From positions 1 to 29,341 of the forward strand of contig CAZJWF010000032.1 of the NCBI GenBank assembly GCA_964549375.1: a stretch of 29,341 bases of DNA. Reading direction: 5' to 3'. This DNA is from JAHDDY01 sp964549375 (GTDB lineage: Bacteria > Pseudomonadota > Alphaproteobacteria > Rhodobacterales > Rhodobacteraceae). The notes beneath the pieces are model-generated. The model saw only the letters and a program-made list of their open reading frames with translations. It did no database searches and had not been told where the DNA came from. The stretch's first letter is position 1. Every line of letters starts with the position of its first letter. The position numbers were made by a program, and so were the translations under genes. Below are positions 7,959-15,742 of this stretch, one piece after another.

Positions 7959-9749
7959 TCAGGCGGTCATACGGACAAAATGGCGAGGATCAACTTCGCA
8001 AAGCGGTGCGGGGGTCTCGCGGTTATATCGGTAGGGAGCAGGCCATTCTTCAGGCTTGGCTCCGGCACCTAATGCAATGGCATTGAGGTCAAGTTTGTGA
8101 TCCGGGTGCGGGTTGGGCGCAGCGGCCATCAGAGCGCGCGTGTAAGGGTGGCTTGGATTCTCGAATAGCTGCCGTGCGGGGGCTTGCTCAACAATCGCTC
8201 CACGGCACATGACCGCGATTTCATCTGCAAGACGCGAGACAACCGCTAAGTCATGACTGATAAAAAGGTAGCTGAGGTTGAACTCTTCGCGTAGCTCATT
8301 CAACAGCTCTAACACCTGCGCCTGCACCGAGACATCCAATGCCGAGGTCGGTTCGTCGCAGATCAACAGCTTCGGTTGCAGCATGAGCGCACGGGCAATC
8401 GAAATCCTTTGCCGTTGACCGCCGGAGAATGCATGCGGGAAACGTCCGAGGTGAGACGGATTAAGCCCAACGCGTTTTAACATATCAGCACAACGTTCCC
8501 GGCGTTCCGGTGCATTGCAAACATTGTGAATGATCAGCGGCTCGGCAAGAATGTCCTGTACGGTCATGCGCGGGCTTAGGGACGCATAAGGGTCTTGGAA
8601 AACGATTTGAACTTCGCGGCGGAACTTCAGCAGCGCCTCGCCGGATAGCGTTGGGACGTTTTTCGCGGTATTCGTGTCGTTGCAGTTAAACGTCAATGTT
8701 GCGCCGGGGTCCGGGCGAATTGCATTCAAGACGACATTCGCGAGGGTTGATTTACCGGACCCGCTTTCGCCGACCAGCGCAACCGTTTCGCCGCGCGGAA
8801 GACTGAGATTAACGTCGCGCAACGCTCGAATTTTTTCAGACCCAATGCCCAACAATCCGCGCCCGCGTGAAACAAATGTTTTTGAGATGTTGCGCGCTTC
8901 GACGATCAAATCCCTCGATGGCGTCGGATCGTGAGCGGCGGCAACGTCTACCTCTGGCGCGGCATCAATCAACCGTTTCAGATAGGGGTGGCGCGGCGAC
9001 ATGAGCAAGTCGCGGGCGTTTCCGGCCTCCATGACCCGACCTTGACGAAGTACCGTAATCGTATCGGCCATGTTGGAGACGACACCAAGGTCGTGGGTGA
9101 TCAGCAAGACCGCCATGCCGGTGTCTTCCTGACGCATTTTGATCAAATCGAGGATCAACGCTTGGGTCGTAACATCCAACGCGGTCGTTGGCTCATCCGC
9201 GATTAGAACCGATGGCTGACAGATCGTCGCCATCGCGATCATCGCTCGTTGGCGCATCCCACCAGACAGTTCAAACGGATAGGCATCGAAGGTGCGATCA
9301 GGATCAGGGAAGCCGACCTTTTCGAAAACCTCCAGACATCTCTCTCGCGCGGATCTATCGTCTTTCTCTTCGTGGAGCAGCAAGCCTTCTTTGACCTGTG
9401 CGCCAATCGTATGGAACGGAGAAAGAGAACTCATGGGTTCCTGAAAGATCATCCCAATTTCAGACCCGCGGAGCGCTCGCATTTTGCGGTCGGAAGCTCT
9501 GGTCAAATCCTGAGTGCTCGTGCCGTCTTTGCTGTAAGTAATTTTCCCGCGCGTGATCCGAGCTTTCGGAGGCAGCAAGCCCATCAATGCGCGCCCGGTC
9601 AGCGTCTTTCCAGACCCAGATTCTCCAACGAGTGCGAGTGTTTTTCCGGCGTGCAAAGAAAGCGAAACCCCGGAGACAACTTCGTTCAAGTTGCGGCGTG
9701 ATCCAAAGGCGATTGCAAGGTCAGAAATACTGAGAACAGGCTGGCTCAT
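7959..9749 (-). CDS. Fused two-domain oligopeptide ABC transporter ATPase (DppD-DppF type)
   Basis: The 596-residue protein contains both nucleotide-binding domains that OppD and OppF supply separately, as in YejF, and powers the importer from the cytoplasmic face. The first domain has Walker A GESGSGKT (residues 42-49), signature LSGGMRQRAMIA and Walker B VLIADEPTTALD. The second has Walker A GESGSGKST near residue 325, signature FSGGQRQRISIARAL and Walker B LLICDEPTSALD. Each domain ends with an HPYLKRL or HPYTRALM segment, the usual oligopeptide/dipeptide C-terminal motif. The ATG at 9749 follows the deacetylase stop by 4 bases. AAAGGA abuts the start codon directly, an unusually short spacing, so initiation probably relies on coupling. 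Confidence 0.95.
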   Translation of the reverse strand: MSQPVLSISDLAIAFGSRRNLNEVVSGVSLSLHAGKTLALVGESGSGKTLTGRALMGLLPPKARITRGKITYSKDGTSTQDLTRASDRKMRALRGSEIGMIFQEPMSSLSPFHTIGAQVKEGLLLHEEKDDRSARERCLEVFEKVGFPDPDRTFDAYPFELSGGMRQRAMIAMATICQPSVLIADEPTTALDVTTQALILDLIKMRQEDTGMAVLLITHDLGVVSNMADTITVLRQGRVMEAGNARDLLMSPRHPYLKRLIDAAPEVDVAAAHDPTPSRDLIVEARNISKTFVSRGRGLLGIGSEKIRALRDVNLSLPRGETVALVGESGSGKSTLANVVLNAIRPDPGATLTFNCNDTNTAKNVPTLSGEALLKFRREVQIVFQDPYASLSPRMTVQDILAEPLIIHNVCNAPERRERCADMLKRVGLNPSHLGRFPHAFSGGQRQRISIARALMLQPKLLICDEPTSALDVSVQAQVLELLNELREEFNLSYLFISHDLAVVSRLADEIAVMCRGAIVEQAPARQLFENPSHPYTRALMAAAPNPHPDHKLDLNAIALGAGAKPEEWPAPYRYNRETPAPLCEVDPRHFVRMTA

Positions 9750-9753
9750 TCCT

Positions 9754-10485
9754 TTAGCCTAGCGAGGTTTTTTGGGATGCGCGAGTCAGTAAATCCATGC
9801 CGGAAGTCCATTTTGCGCCTTTTTGTTTCAAATGGCTTACTAAAACGTGCAAAAAATCCCATATCGCATCATCGTGGACGAGGTGATGCGTCATCAACCC
9901 GATGGGTTCATTCGAACCCATTAATTTTATCACATTTGCGAGAATTCTTTTCGGGGCAACGACAGAGCGCGTTCCACGCCAATCAATCGGGTCGATATGG
10001 GCATCAAACCGGAGGAGGTTGCGATTCCGCGTTAACGCGCGTTGGCCAAAAACGGAAACTCCGCGATATCCGATATCGGCAAGCGGCAAGTCTTCATCCA
10101 GTCGATTCCAAGGTGGAATGAACACGGGCAAGGATTGCGCGCCAAAGACTTCGTCGAGGCGGTATTTGCCTTGCTTGGCTTCATCCAACAGCACGTCTTC
10201 TGGACGGTGTGCGCGAAACTCGGCTTTCTTCTCGTCCACCGGCGCGTGGTTCGTGTGGCTCCAGCCGTGAACGGCAACAGTGACATTCCGACCCTTGATC
10301 GCTTCGGGCAGACTCTTGTCGAGATGGGCGGGGATGACAGCTAATGTCAGCGGCGCACCCACGTCGTCCGCCAGAGTCAAAAGCGTTTGCAGTTGAGGCG
10401 TATCGGCAACGGCATCATCATCCCGCCACCAAAATTCGCCCTGATATTGTTCGAGCGCGGCGTCAAATTCGGTCCAGTCGATCAC
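9754..10485 (-). CDS. Polysaccharide-deacetylase-like protein (NodB/CE4-related)
   Basis: This is a probable metal-dependent deacetylase acting on N-acetylated sugars. The 243-residue sequence keeps the CE4 landmarks: an Asp cluster WRDDDA (Asp22-Asp24), where the catalytic and metal-binding aspartates are expected, and HGWSH (His73 and His77), the H-x3-H zinc pair. A FIPPWNRL segment corresponds to the motif-3 Pro/Trp region. No signal peptide is seen, so it should act in the cytoplasm on a nucleotide- or lipid-linked sugar rather than on exported polymer. The start is GTG, overlapping the previous stop (GTGA). Its position between a MurG-like transferase and the importer supports a role in building an amino-sugar glycan. 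The substrate is unknown. Confidence 0.8.
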   Translation of the reverse strand: MIDWTEFDAALEQYQGEFWWRDDDAVADTPQLQTLLTLADDVGAPLTLAVIPAHLDKSLPEAIKGRNVTVAVHGWSHTNHAPVDEKKAEFRAHRPEDVLLDEAKQGKYRLDEVFGAQSLPVFIPPWNRLDEDLPLADIGYRGVSVFGQRALTRNRNLLRFDAHIDPIDWRGTRSVVAPKRILANVIKLMGSNEPIGLMTHHLVHDDAIWDFLHVLVSHLKQKGAKWTSGMDLLTRASQKTSLG

Positions 10486-11591
10486 ATCCGGCCTCGTATG
10501 ACTTCTTCTGCGCGTGCGATCGTTTGGGCGATACCATCACAACTGACGCCAGCGTAATTCGGTTTGGGACTGCGCCGCAGTCGAGCGACTTCTTCTGCGA
10601 GTTTTGATGAATTCAGATCTTGCTCGCGAATGAGGCCACACCCGAATTTTTCAACGAAAGCACGGGCGCGAGTCAGTTGTTCTGTCTCGCCATCGCCTTC
10701 GAAGGGCACAAATAGGGCGCGCACGCCGTTCTGAATCACGTCCATCGCCGTGTTATACCCGCATTGTAAAACGGCGAGATCTGCGTTTCCGAGCAATGCC
10801 GTGAAATCTGGGCGTGTGGCTTCGATGTTGGTGTCTCCGCCGCGTGCCTCGAGTCGAGCGATACGGTCGTTACGGTCATGTCCGCCCACGAGCAACCGCC
10901 AGGTTTCATCACCCGCATCGGCGGCAGCGTCGAAGAGGGTGTCGCCCACGGAGCCACCGCCTGCGGCGACAATGACCTCACCCGTTCCGGCCATTGATGC
11001 GTGGTCGCCTCGCTGGTTTTCGATAATGTATCCAGTGTAGTGCAGCTTGGTTGCCAGTTCGGGCGGCACGGGCCAGCTATCCTCCAACGGCGCTAAGGCT
11101 CTATCGCCATGCACAAAGGCGCCGTCGTAGTGTTTTGCAAAGCGCGCCTCGGCTTCCCCGGCGCGGCCAGCTTTTCGCGGATATTGCAGAATGTCGCGAA
11201 CCGAGCTGTAGATCAGCGCATCACCTGCGGCGTCGATGGCCGCTTCAAATTCTGCCGCCAGCTTGCGACGCCCAAACGGGAAAAGTTCTGTAATCAGTAT
11301 GTCAGGAGAAAACCCGGTCAGAGCCTCGCCGATTTCAATCTTGCGTTGGGCGAGAAGCGCCGCACCGATTTTGCTGCCATCCTCACCATATAGTGCGCTG
11401 AATTGGGCGTCGGATCGGACCGGGCTAAGCTGGATGAGGGTGGCAAGGTTGGGGCTGGCGTTGGGGGCAGGAAAGCCGCCACTCAGAACAATCGCCTCAT
11501 GGCCCGCCTGAGTAAACCCATCGGCCAAAAGCGAGGAACGCTTCAGGTGCCCTGTTCCCAATAAATGAGTGACCAGTAGAGCTACGCGCAT
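10482..11591 (-). CDS. MurG-like (GT28/COG4671-type) glycosyltransferase
   Basis: This is a GT-B glycosyltransferase likely using a UDP-amino sugar. The 369 residues begin MRVALLVTHLLGTGHLKRSS with the glycine-rich G-x-G-H loop at 12-15 that marks MurG-like N-domains. The C-domain carries ADLAVLQCGYNTAMDVIQNG and FEGDGETEQLTRA, which align in character with the donor-binding region of MurG and UGT enzymes. The gene overlaps the phosphatase by 10 bases and the deacetylase by GTGA. It appears paralogous to the operon's first gene, which has GLGH and GGYNTFCEIL at equivalent places. The exact donor and acceptor cannot be read from sequence. Confidence 0.82.
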   Translation of the reverse strand: MRVALLVTHLLGTGHLKRSSLLADGFTQAGHEAIVLSGGFPAPNASPNLATLIQLSPVRSDAQFSALYGEDGSKIGAALLAQRKIEIGEALTGFSPDILITELFPFGRRKLAAEFEAAIDAAGDALIYSSVRDILQYPRKAGRAGEAEARFAKHYDGAFVHGDRALAPLEDSWPVPPELATKLHYTGYIIENQRGDHASMAGTGEVIVAAGGGSVGDTLFDAAADAGDETWRLLVGGHDRNDRIARLEARGGDTNIEATRPDFTALLGNADLAVLQCGYNTAMDVIQNGVRALFVPFEGDGETEQLTRARAFVEKFGCGLIREQDLNSSKLAEEVARLRRSPKPNYAGVSCDGIAQTIARAEEVIRGRM

Positions 11592-12163
11592 CGTTCCACC
11601 AATCGGATCGGGTCCGGGTCAGCGGTCAAAACTCCACCATCGAACGTCACGCCATAAATCCGATCCCTCTTGATTTGAAACGGAGGGTGTCCTTCAAATT
11701 CCCAGCCATGTGCCTTGGCAAGAATGACCCGCATGATCACGATATGACAGACGATGAGCGTGTCTTGCTTCAGGTCATCCAGCGCAGCCGACACGCGCTG
11801 CCAAACTTCAAGCGGGCTTTCTCCATTGGGTGGACGATACTCCCACCCCCAATATTCGACGTCGCGAAAATCGCTCTCAGGGTCCGCGCGCAAGTCTTTC
11901 CCGCTGCGGCCTTCCCAATCGCCGAAATTCATTTCGATTAATCGAGGGTCCGTTGGTGGCGGTGTGCCAGAAAGGATGCGTGCGGTTTCTGATGCCCTGA
12001 TGAGCGGACTAGCGACGATCGCCGCCATGTCCCAAGGTGTCGGCAAAGCAAGCTCAGCCAAGCGTTCGGGTTCACCTTCTTCGAGAGGGCGATCCGTGCG
12101 TCCTTGTAATAAACCCGCACGATTCCAATCCGTGCGGCCGTGGCGTATCAATCCAATTCTCAT
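11582..12163 (-). CDS. Histidine phosphatase family protein (phosphoglycerate-mutase-like)
   Basis: The 193-residue protein keeps the full catalytic set of the branch-1 histidine phosphatases: RHGRTDWN with the phospho-accepting His at residue 8, ASPLIRASETA (Arg), EMNFGDWEG (acid region) and a second His in VCHIVIMR. The usual SHGG at that last site is replaced by CHIV. Such enzymes remove phosphate from small metabolites such as sugar phosphates or nucleotides. Lying inside a glycosyltransferase operon, coupled by ATGA upstream and a 10-base overlap downstream, it may dephosphorylate a sugar-phosphate intermediate. That role is inference. Confidence 0.88.
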   Translation of the reverse strand: MRIGLIRHGRTDWNRAGLLQGRTDRPLEEGEPERLAELALPTPWDMAAIVASPLIRASETARILSGTPPPTDPRLIEMNFGDWEGRSGKDLRADPESDFRDVEYWGWEYRPPNGESPLEVWQRVSAALDDLKQDTLIVCHIVIMRVILAKAHGWEFEGHPPFQIKRDRIYGVTFDGGVLTADPDPIRLVERCA

Positions 12164-13179
12164 GACAGCGGGCCCAAAGCATCGCGCAAGATGTCAGCCG
12201 CCCGCTGAATGCTGTGGTTCTTGAGAACGAAATCCGTGGGGTCTTCCTGTGGTCGCTCGATGGCCGCTGCGAAGGCCGTAGGATTATTTGAAGGCACCAG
12301 CGGAGCGGACACGACAGAACGCGGGCCGGGATGATCCTCTGCGACGACGGGCAGACGATGCGCCTGCGCTTCAAGATAGACCATGCCATAGGCTTCATCG
12401 ACACCGGGCCAGACAAAAATATCCGCTTTTGAATATTGGGCGCGAACGCCGTCCTCGTCTAAGGCACCGGTGAAAGCCGCATCCGGGAACAAAGACTCCA
12501 CCTCACTCCTCGCGGGGCCATCTCCGACAATCGTCAGCTCATAAGGGCGTGTGATGTGTTTAAGGGATGCCGCCAACCGCCGGTACGATTCCACCTTCGC
12601 CCCGGAACGCATCATGGCGACTGTCAACAGGCGTAAGGGCACATGATCAGATGTGCGGGTTAATCGGGGGATGGCGGACGTATCGACAAACGGCGGCAGA
12701 TCAACAATCTTTTGCCCGTCGCAACGGTCCCGATCCAGCGCAAACCGATCATACGAGGTCATTGCAAAAAGAATATTGGCGGCATCAATCGCGTCTTCGG
12801 CGGCTCGAGCGAAACAATCCCAAGGGCCGCCCAAGCGTTTCTTCGCGCGGCTGGCTTCGGTGATGACATAAGGAATGCCGAGAGCTTTGGAAACGCGAGG
12901 GCCGATCAGGTCGGGCGCTTTGTAATAGCAGTGGTACGTGAACCAGAGTTTTGGCCGCGTGACGGCCATGACTCGTTTCGCTTCACGAGGAGCGAATGCC
13001 GCCATATCCTGCTGCGCTTGTGCGTCGCCCTTTCCGTCATAGCTGCGCCAATCACTCGCGAGAAAGACCGGATAACCAGCATGATCTAATGCTTGCAGCA
13101 GCAACCGAGCCATCAGCCGGTCGCCTGAAGGCGTGGGATGGCCGGGGGGCTTCATGGGCGCGTAGAAGGCAATGCTCAT
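12160..13179 (-). CDS. Glycosyltransferase, GT4-type
   Basis: This is a retaining GT-B glycosyltransferase that probably adds one sugar to a growing glycan at the cytoplasmic face. The 339-residue product starts MSIAFYAPMKPPGHPTPSGD, a typical N-domain loop. Its C-domain has LTIVGDGPARSEVESLFP, FTGALDEDGVRAQY and DEAYGMVYLEAQAHRLPVVA, the last being the E-x7-E motif region of GT4 enzymes. Junctions on both sides are ATGA overlaps. It differs clearly from the neighbouring 408-residue GT4 protein, so it is not a recent duplicate. Donor and acceptor are unknown. Confidence 0.88.
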   Translation of the reverse strand: MSIAFYAPMKPPGHPTPSGDRLMARLLLQALDHAGYPVFLASDWRSYDGKGDAQAQQDMAAFAPREAKRVMAVTRPKLWFTYHCYYKAPDLIGPRVSKALGIPYVITEASRAKKRLGGPWDCFARAAEDAIDAANILFAMTSYDRFALDRDRCDGQKIVDLPPFVDTSAIPRLTRTSDHVPLRLLTVAMMRSGAKVESYRRLAASLKHITRPYELTIVGDGPARSEVESLFPDAAFTGALDEDGVRAQYSKADIFVWPGVDEAYGMVYLEAQAHRLPVVAEDHPGPRSVVSAPLVPSNNPTAFAAAIERPQEDPTDFVLKNHSIQRAADILRDALGPLS

Positions 13180-14402
13180 GACGTCATGTGCTGCCGGATG
13201 CGGCTCTCGACCGCTGTAATTCCGGCATCAGCTCCAAAGTCTGTGACCAGTCTTGTGTAAAGCTTCTCAGCTTGGGCTTGGCTGTCGGTGGGATTTGAGG
13301 CAATGCGCGAAATTGCTTCGCAAAGGGCGGGTGCGTCCTCTGGGGGAACCAATGTCCCTGATACGCCATCCTCGACAAATTCCGGGATTGCCGAAACCGC
13401 CGTCGACAGTACAGGTAGCTTCTGACTCGCAGCTTCCATCAACACATTCGGCAGGCCGTCACGGTCGCCAGATGCGGCGATACGGCTAGGCAATACGAAT
13501 AGGTCGGCCTCGTTCATCGCGGCGAAAACGGTCTTCCGATCCTGCGCGCCGCGCCAGTCGATGCGATCCGACAATCCCAAATCGCGGGCCATTTCCTTCA
13601 TTGTGTCTTTCAACTCGCCGCCGCCGATATGCGACAGCCGCCAGTCAATGTCGGGAGACAGGTTTGCGAGCGCATCGAGCAGGAAATCGTACCCTTTTTT
13701 CTCAACCAATCGTCCAACCGAGAGAATCCGAAAAGGTCCGCCTGTTTGTTCTGTGGTGGCGGGCTGTACTTGCGGTAGATTTTCCAAATTTAAACCGTGA
13801 TAGACCAGCGCGACTTTCTCTGGAGTGTCAGCCAAGTTCTGCAACGTCTCTGCGCCGTAGCGGGTGCAGGTGACGCCAAATGCAGAATGTGCGATTTTCT
13901 CGCGTTTTTCCCAATCCGTCGTTGTCCAGATGTCTTTTGCATGGGCGGAAAATCCCCACGGAAGACCGCGCATAATGGCTGCATACCGAGTGACGCTCGC
14001 AGGCGTGTGGAGGAAATGTGCGTAAAGGAATGCAGTCTCTTCGGGCAATTCGCGGGCGAGAACAGCGGCCTGTCCAAACCGGCGGATGCGGTTCATATCG
14101 CGCGCGCGCACGAGGTCTTTGAACCAGACAAAAGCTGCGCGCCAGAATACTGGCCTCCAACATTGCGACAGGACCCCCACCGCAACGCGCACGGGTTCGT
14201 GGTGCAAGTATTCGGGCAAGTACCGTCGGCGCGCTTTGATCTTTCCGTGGATTGGATGCTCTTGGCGATCTGTCGGATGACGAAGAGACCAGATATCGAA
14301 CGTCATCCCTTTGGCCTCAAGGCCGTGAAGTTCTTGCGCAATAAAGGTCTCCGACAGCCTAGGGTATCCCTTTAATATAATCGCAACGCTGGGTGCGCTC
14401 AC
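13176..14402 (-). CDS. Glycosyltransferase, GT4-type, WcaL/ExoL-like
   Basis: The N-terminal phrase KGYPRLSETFIAQELHGLEA is characteristic of exopolysaccharide glycosyltransferases such as colanic-acid WcaL. The 408-residue protein also shows FSAHAKDIW near residue 150, RILSVGRLVEKKGYDFLLDA near 230, and the GT4 donor-site stretch DGLPNVLMEAASQKLPVLST with its E-x7-E spacing. This makes a role in surface polysaccharide or glycolipid assembly likely. The start is GTG at 14402, overlapping the upstream stop (GTGA), and the stop overlaps the next ATG. No membrane segment is visible, so it should work peripherally on the inner membrane. Confidence 0.9.
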   Translation of the reverse strand: MSAPSVAIILKGYPRLSETFIAQELHGLEAKGMTFDIWSLRHPTDRQEHPIHGKIKARRRYLPEYLHHEPVRVAVGVLSQCWRPVFWRAAFVWFKDLVRARDMNRIRRFGQAAVLARELPEETAFLYAHFLHTPASVTRYAAIMRGLPWGFSAHAKDIWTTTDWEKREKIAHSAFGVTCTRYGAETLQNLADTPEKVALVYHGLNLENLPQVQPATTEQTGGPFRILSVGRLVEKKGYDFLLDALANLSPDIDWRLSHIGGGELKDTMKEMARDLGLSDRIDWRGAQDRKTVFAAMNEADLFVLPSRIAASGDRDGLPNVLMEAASQKLPVLSTAVSAIPEFVEDGVSGTLVPPEDAPALCEAISRIASNPTDSQAQAEKLYTRLVTDFGADAGITAVESRIRQHMTS

Positions 14403-15625
14403 GCCTGTGCCTCCGAAAGCGCGTGCTGGGACAAATCGACGACTCGCTCCAACCCATCAAGCAGGCCGGGAACAGCAACTTTTGAGGGCGGGTTTTGCGT
14501 CGTGAGCGCGCGAATTGCGTCTGCCATGATCTTGGGGTCAGGCTTGTCGCCATTTTTGATCGGGGGCAGCATTTTTATTAAACCGACCTCATCGGCGGCC
14601 TTGGCCCGAATAAACTGTTCAAGCCGGGGAGAGGTGCGCGGGGCGATGACCGCTGGCTTATCGAACGACAAAATCTCGCAGAAGGTATTGTATCCTCCCA
14701 TTGCAATCACTCCTTTCGCCTCGATCATCAGGCGCTCTAGTCGAGAGTCGAACGAGAGTGTTTCGAGTGTGCGGAAACGGTGAGCGCGCCGCTCAAAGGC
14801 GCGGCGGCTTTCCGGCTTCATGAAAGGGCCGAAAACCAGCAGGGCAGGGACCGTCAGGCTTGGGTCGGATTCGTAAGCGGATAGCGTCCAGTCGATCAGG
14901 TTCTCGCCATCACCTCCGCCACCGGGCGTCACTAGCACGAAATCATCGGGGCGGTCACGCCGGATGCTGGGATCAGGCCAGTCAGCAGGTTGCCGACGCA
15001 AATAGCCCGTGTAGCGGATTTTGCTTTGTGCCTCATCGGACAAAGCCAATCCCTGCAAGGGTTGATAAATCTCTTTCAGACCATAGACCCAAAGTTCGTC
15101 GTAGAATTTTTCGACAGCGGCAATCGCCTTTTTTCGTTTCCATTCTTTCGTGAGCGCCGCTGGGTCATCAAGAACATCGCGCACACCCAGAACGATTTTG
15201 GCCCCTCGCTCGCGCATCTTTTTCAGCGTATGCAGCATCTCCCCTCGAAATCCGGTCGGCTCTTTATCAACGATCACCAAATGAGGGTCGAAGACCCGCG
15301 CGGTCTGGCGAATAATGGCGCCGCGCAGTTTGACGGTTTTATTGATCTCCAAGTTCATGTTGTGTGTAACGTAGTCACCGCTCGGTAATTTAACGACGCC
15401 GGGAATTCGGACAAAATCAATGCCGTCAGGGAAGTCGAAGCGGCCTACAATGGGCGAGCCAGTGATGATGAGAATACTCGCACCGGGATTTGCGTCTGCG
15501 AGCGCCATCGCAATGGCGCGCGTTCGTCTGATATGTCCTAATCCAAAAGTGTCATGGCTATAAAAAAGGATTCGGGGCGCTGATTGGCTTGCGATAGCGT
15601 TGGGCTGCGGTGTCGGCGTCAGCAT
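14399..15625 (-). CDS. MurG-like glycosyltransferase, first gene of the ten-gene run
   Basis: The mature-looking sequence starts after a variable leader with RILFYSHDTFGLGHIRRTRA, where GLGH (residues 28-31) is the MurG-type loop. VTPGGGGDGENLID near 240 and the donor-site stretch AMGGYNTFCEILSFDKPAVI near 315 follow. These features point to the COG4671-type predicted glycosyltransferases. With the ATG at 15625 the protein has 408 residues, but the ribosome site there is weak. In-frame ATGs at 15673, 15676 and 15685 would add 16-20 residues and would place a 17-bp palindrome at least partly inside the coding region. The start is therefore uncertain. The gene is divergent from the MscS-family gene and probably carries the operon promoter. 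Confidence 0.85.
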   Translation of the reverse strand: MLTPTPQPNAIASQSAPRILFYSHDTFGLGHIRRTRAIAMALADANPGASILIITGSPIVGRFDFPDGIDFVRIPGVVKLPSGDYVTHNMNLEINKTVKLRGAIIRQTARVFDPHLVIVDKEPTGFRGEMLHTLKKMRERGAKIVLGVRDVLDDPAALTKEWKRKKAIAAVEKFYDELWVYGLKEIYQPLQGLALSDEAQSKIRYTGYLRRQPADWPDPSIRRDRPDDFVLVTPGGGGDGENLIDWTLSAYESDPSLTVPALLVFGPFMKPESRRAFERRAHRFRTLETLSFDSRLERLMIEAKGVIAMGGYNTFCEILSFDKPAVIAPRTSPRLEQFIRAKAADEVGLIKMLPPIKNGDKPDPKIMADAIRALTTQNPPSKVAVPGLLDGLERVVDLSQHALSEAQA

Positions 15626-15671
15626 TTGGTGGACCGTCCGTTTCGAACTTGCTTGTATCTCCCCCAGAACC

Positions 15672-15688
15672 ATCATGACGGTCATGAT
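15672..15688. promoter_or_regulatory. Perfect 17-bp palindrome, candidate operator
   Basis: ATCATGAC-G-GTCATGAT is an 8+1+8 perfect inverted repeat. It lies 47 bases upstream of the preferred start of the glycan/importer operon and 54 bases upstream of the mechanosensitive channel gene on the other strand. Size and symmetry fit a dimeric transcription factor site serving one or both divergent genes. No regulator gene lies nearby to pair with it. Confidence 0.5.
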
Positions 15689-15742
15689 CAAATGGACGAT
15701 ACAACGTGGTAGATGACCTAGTTTTTTCACAATGGTGAGCGC

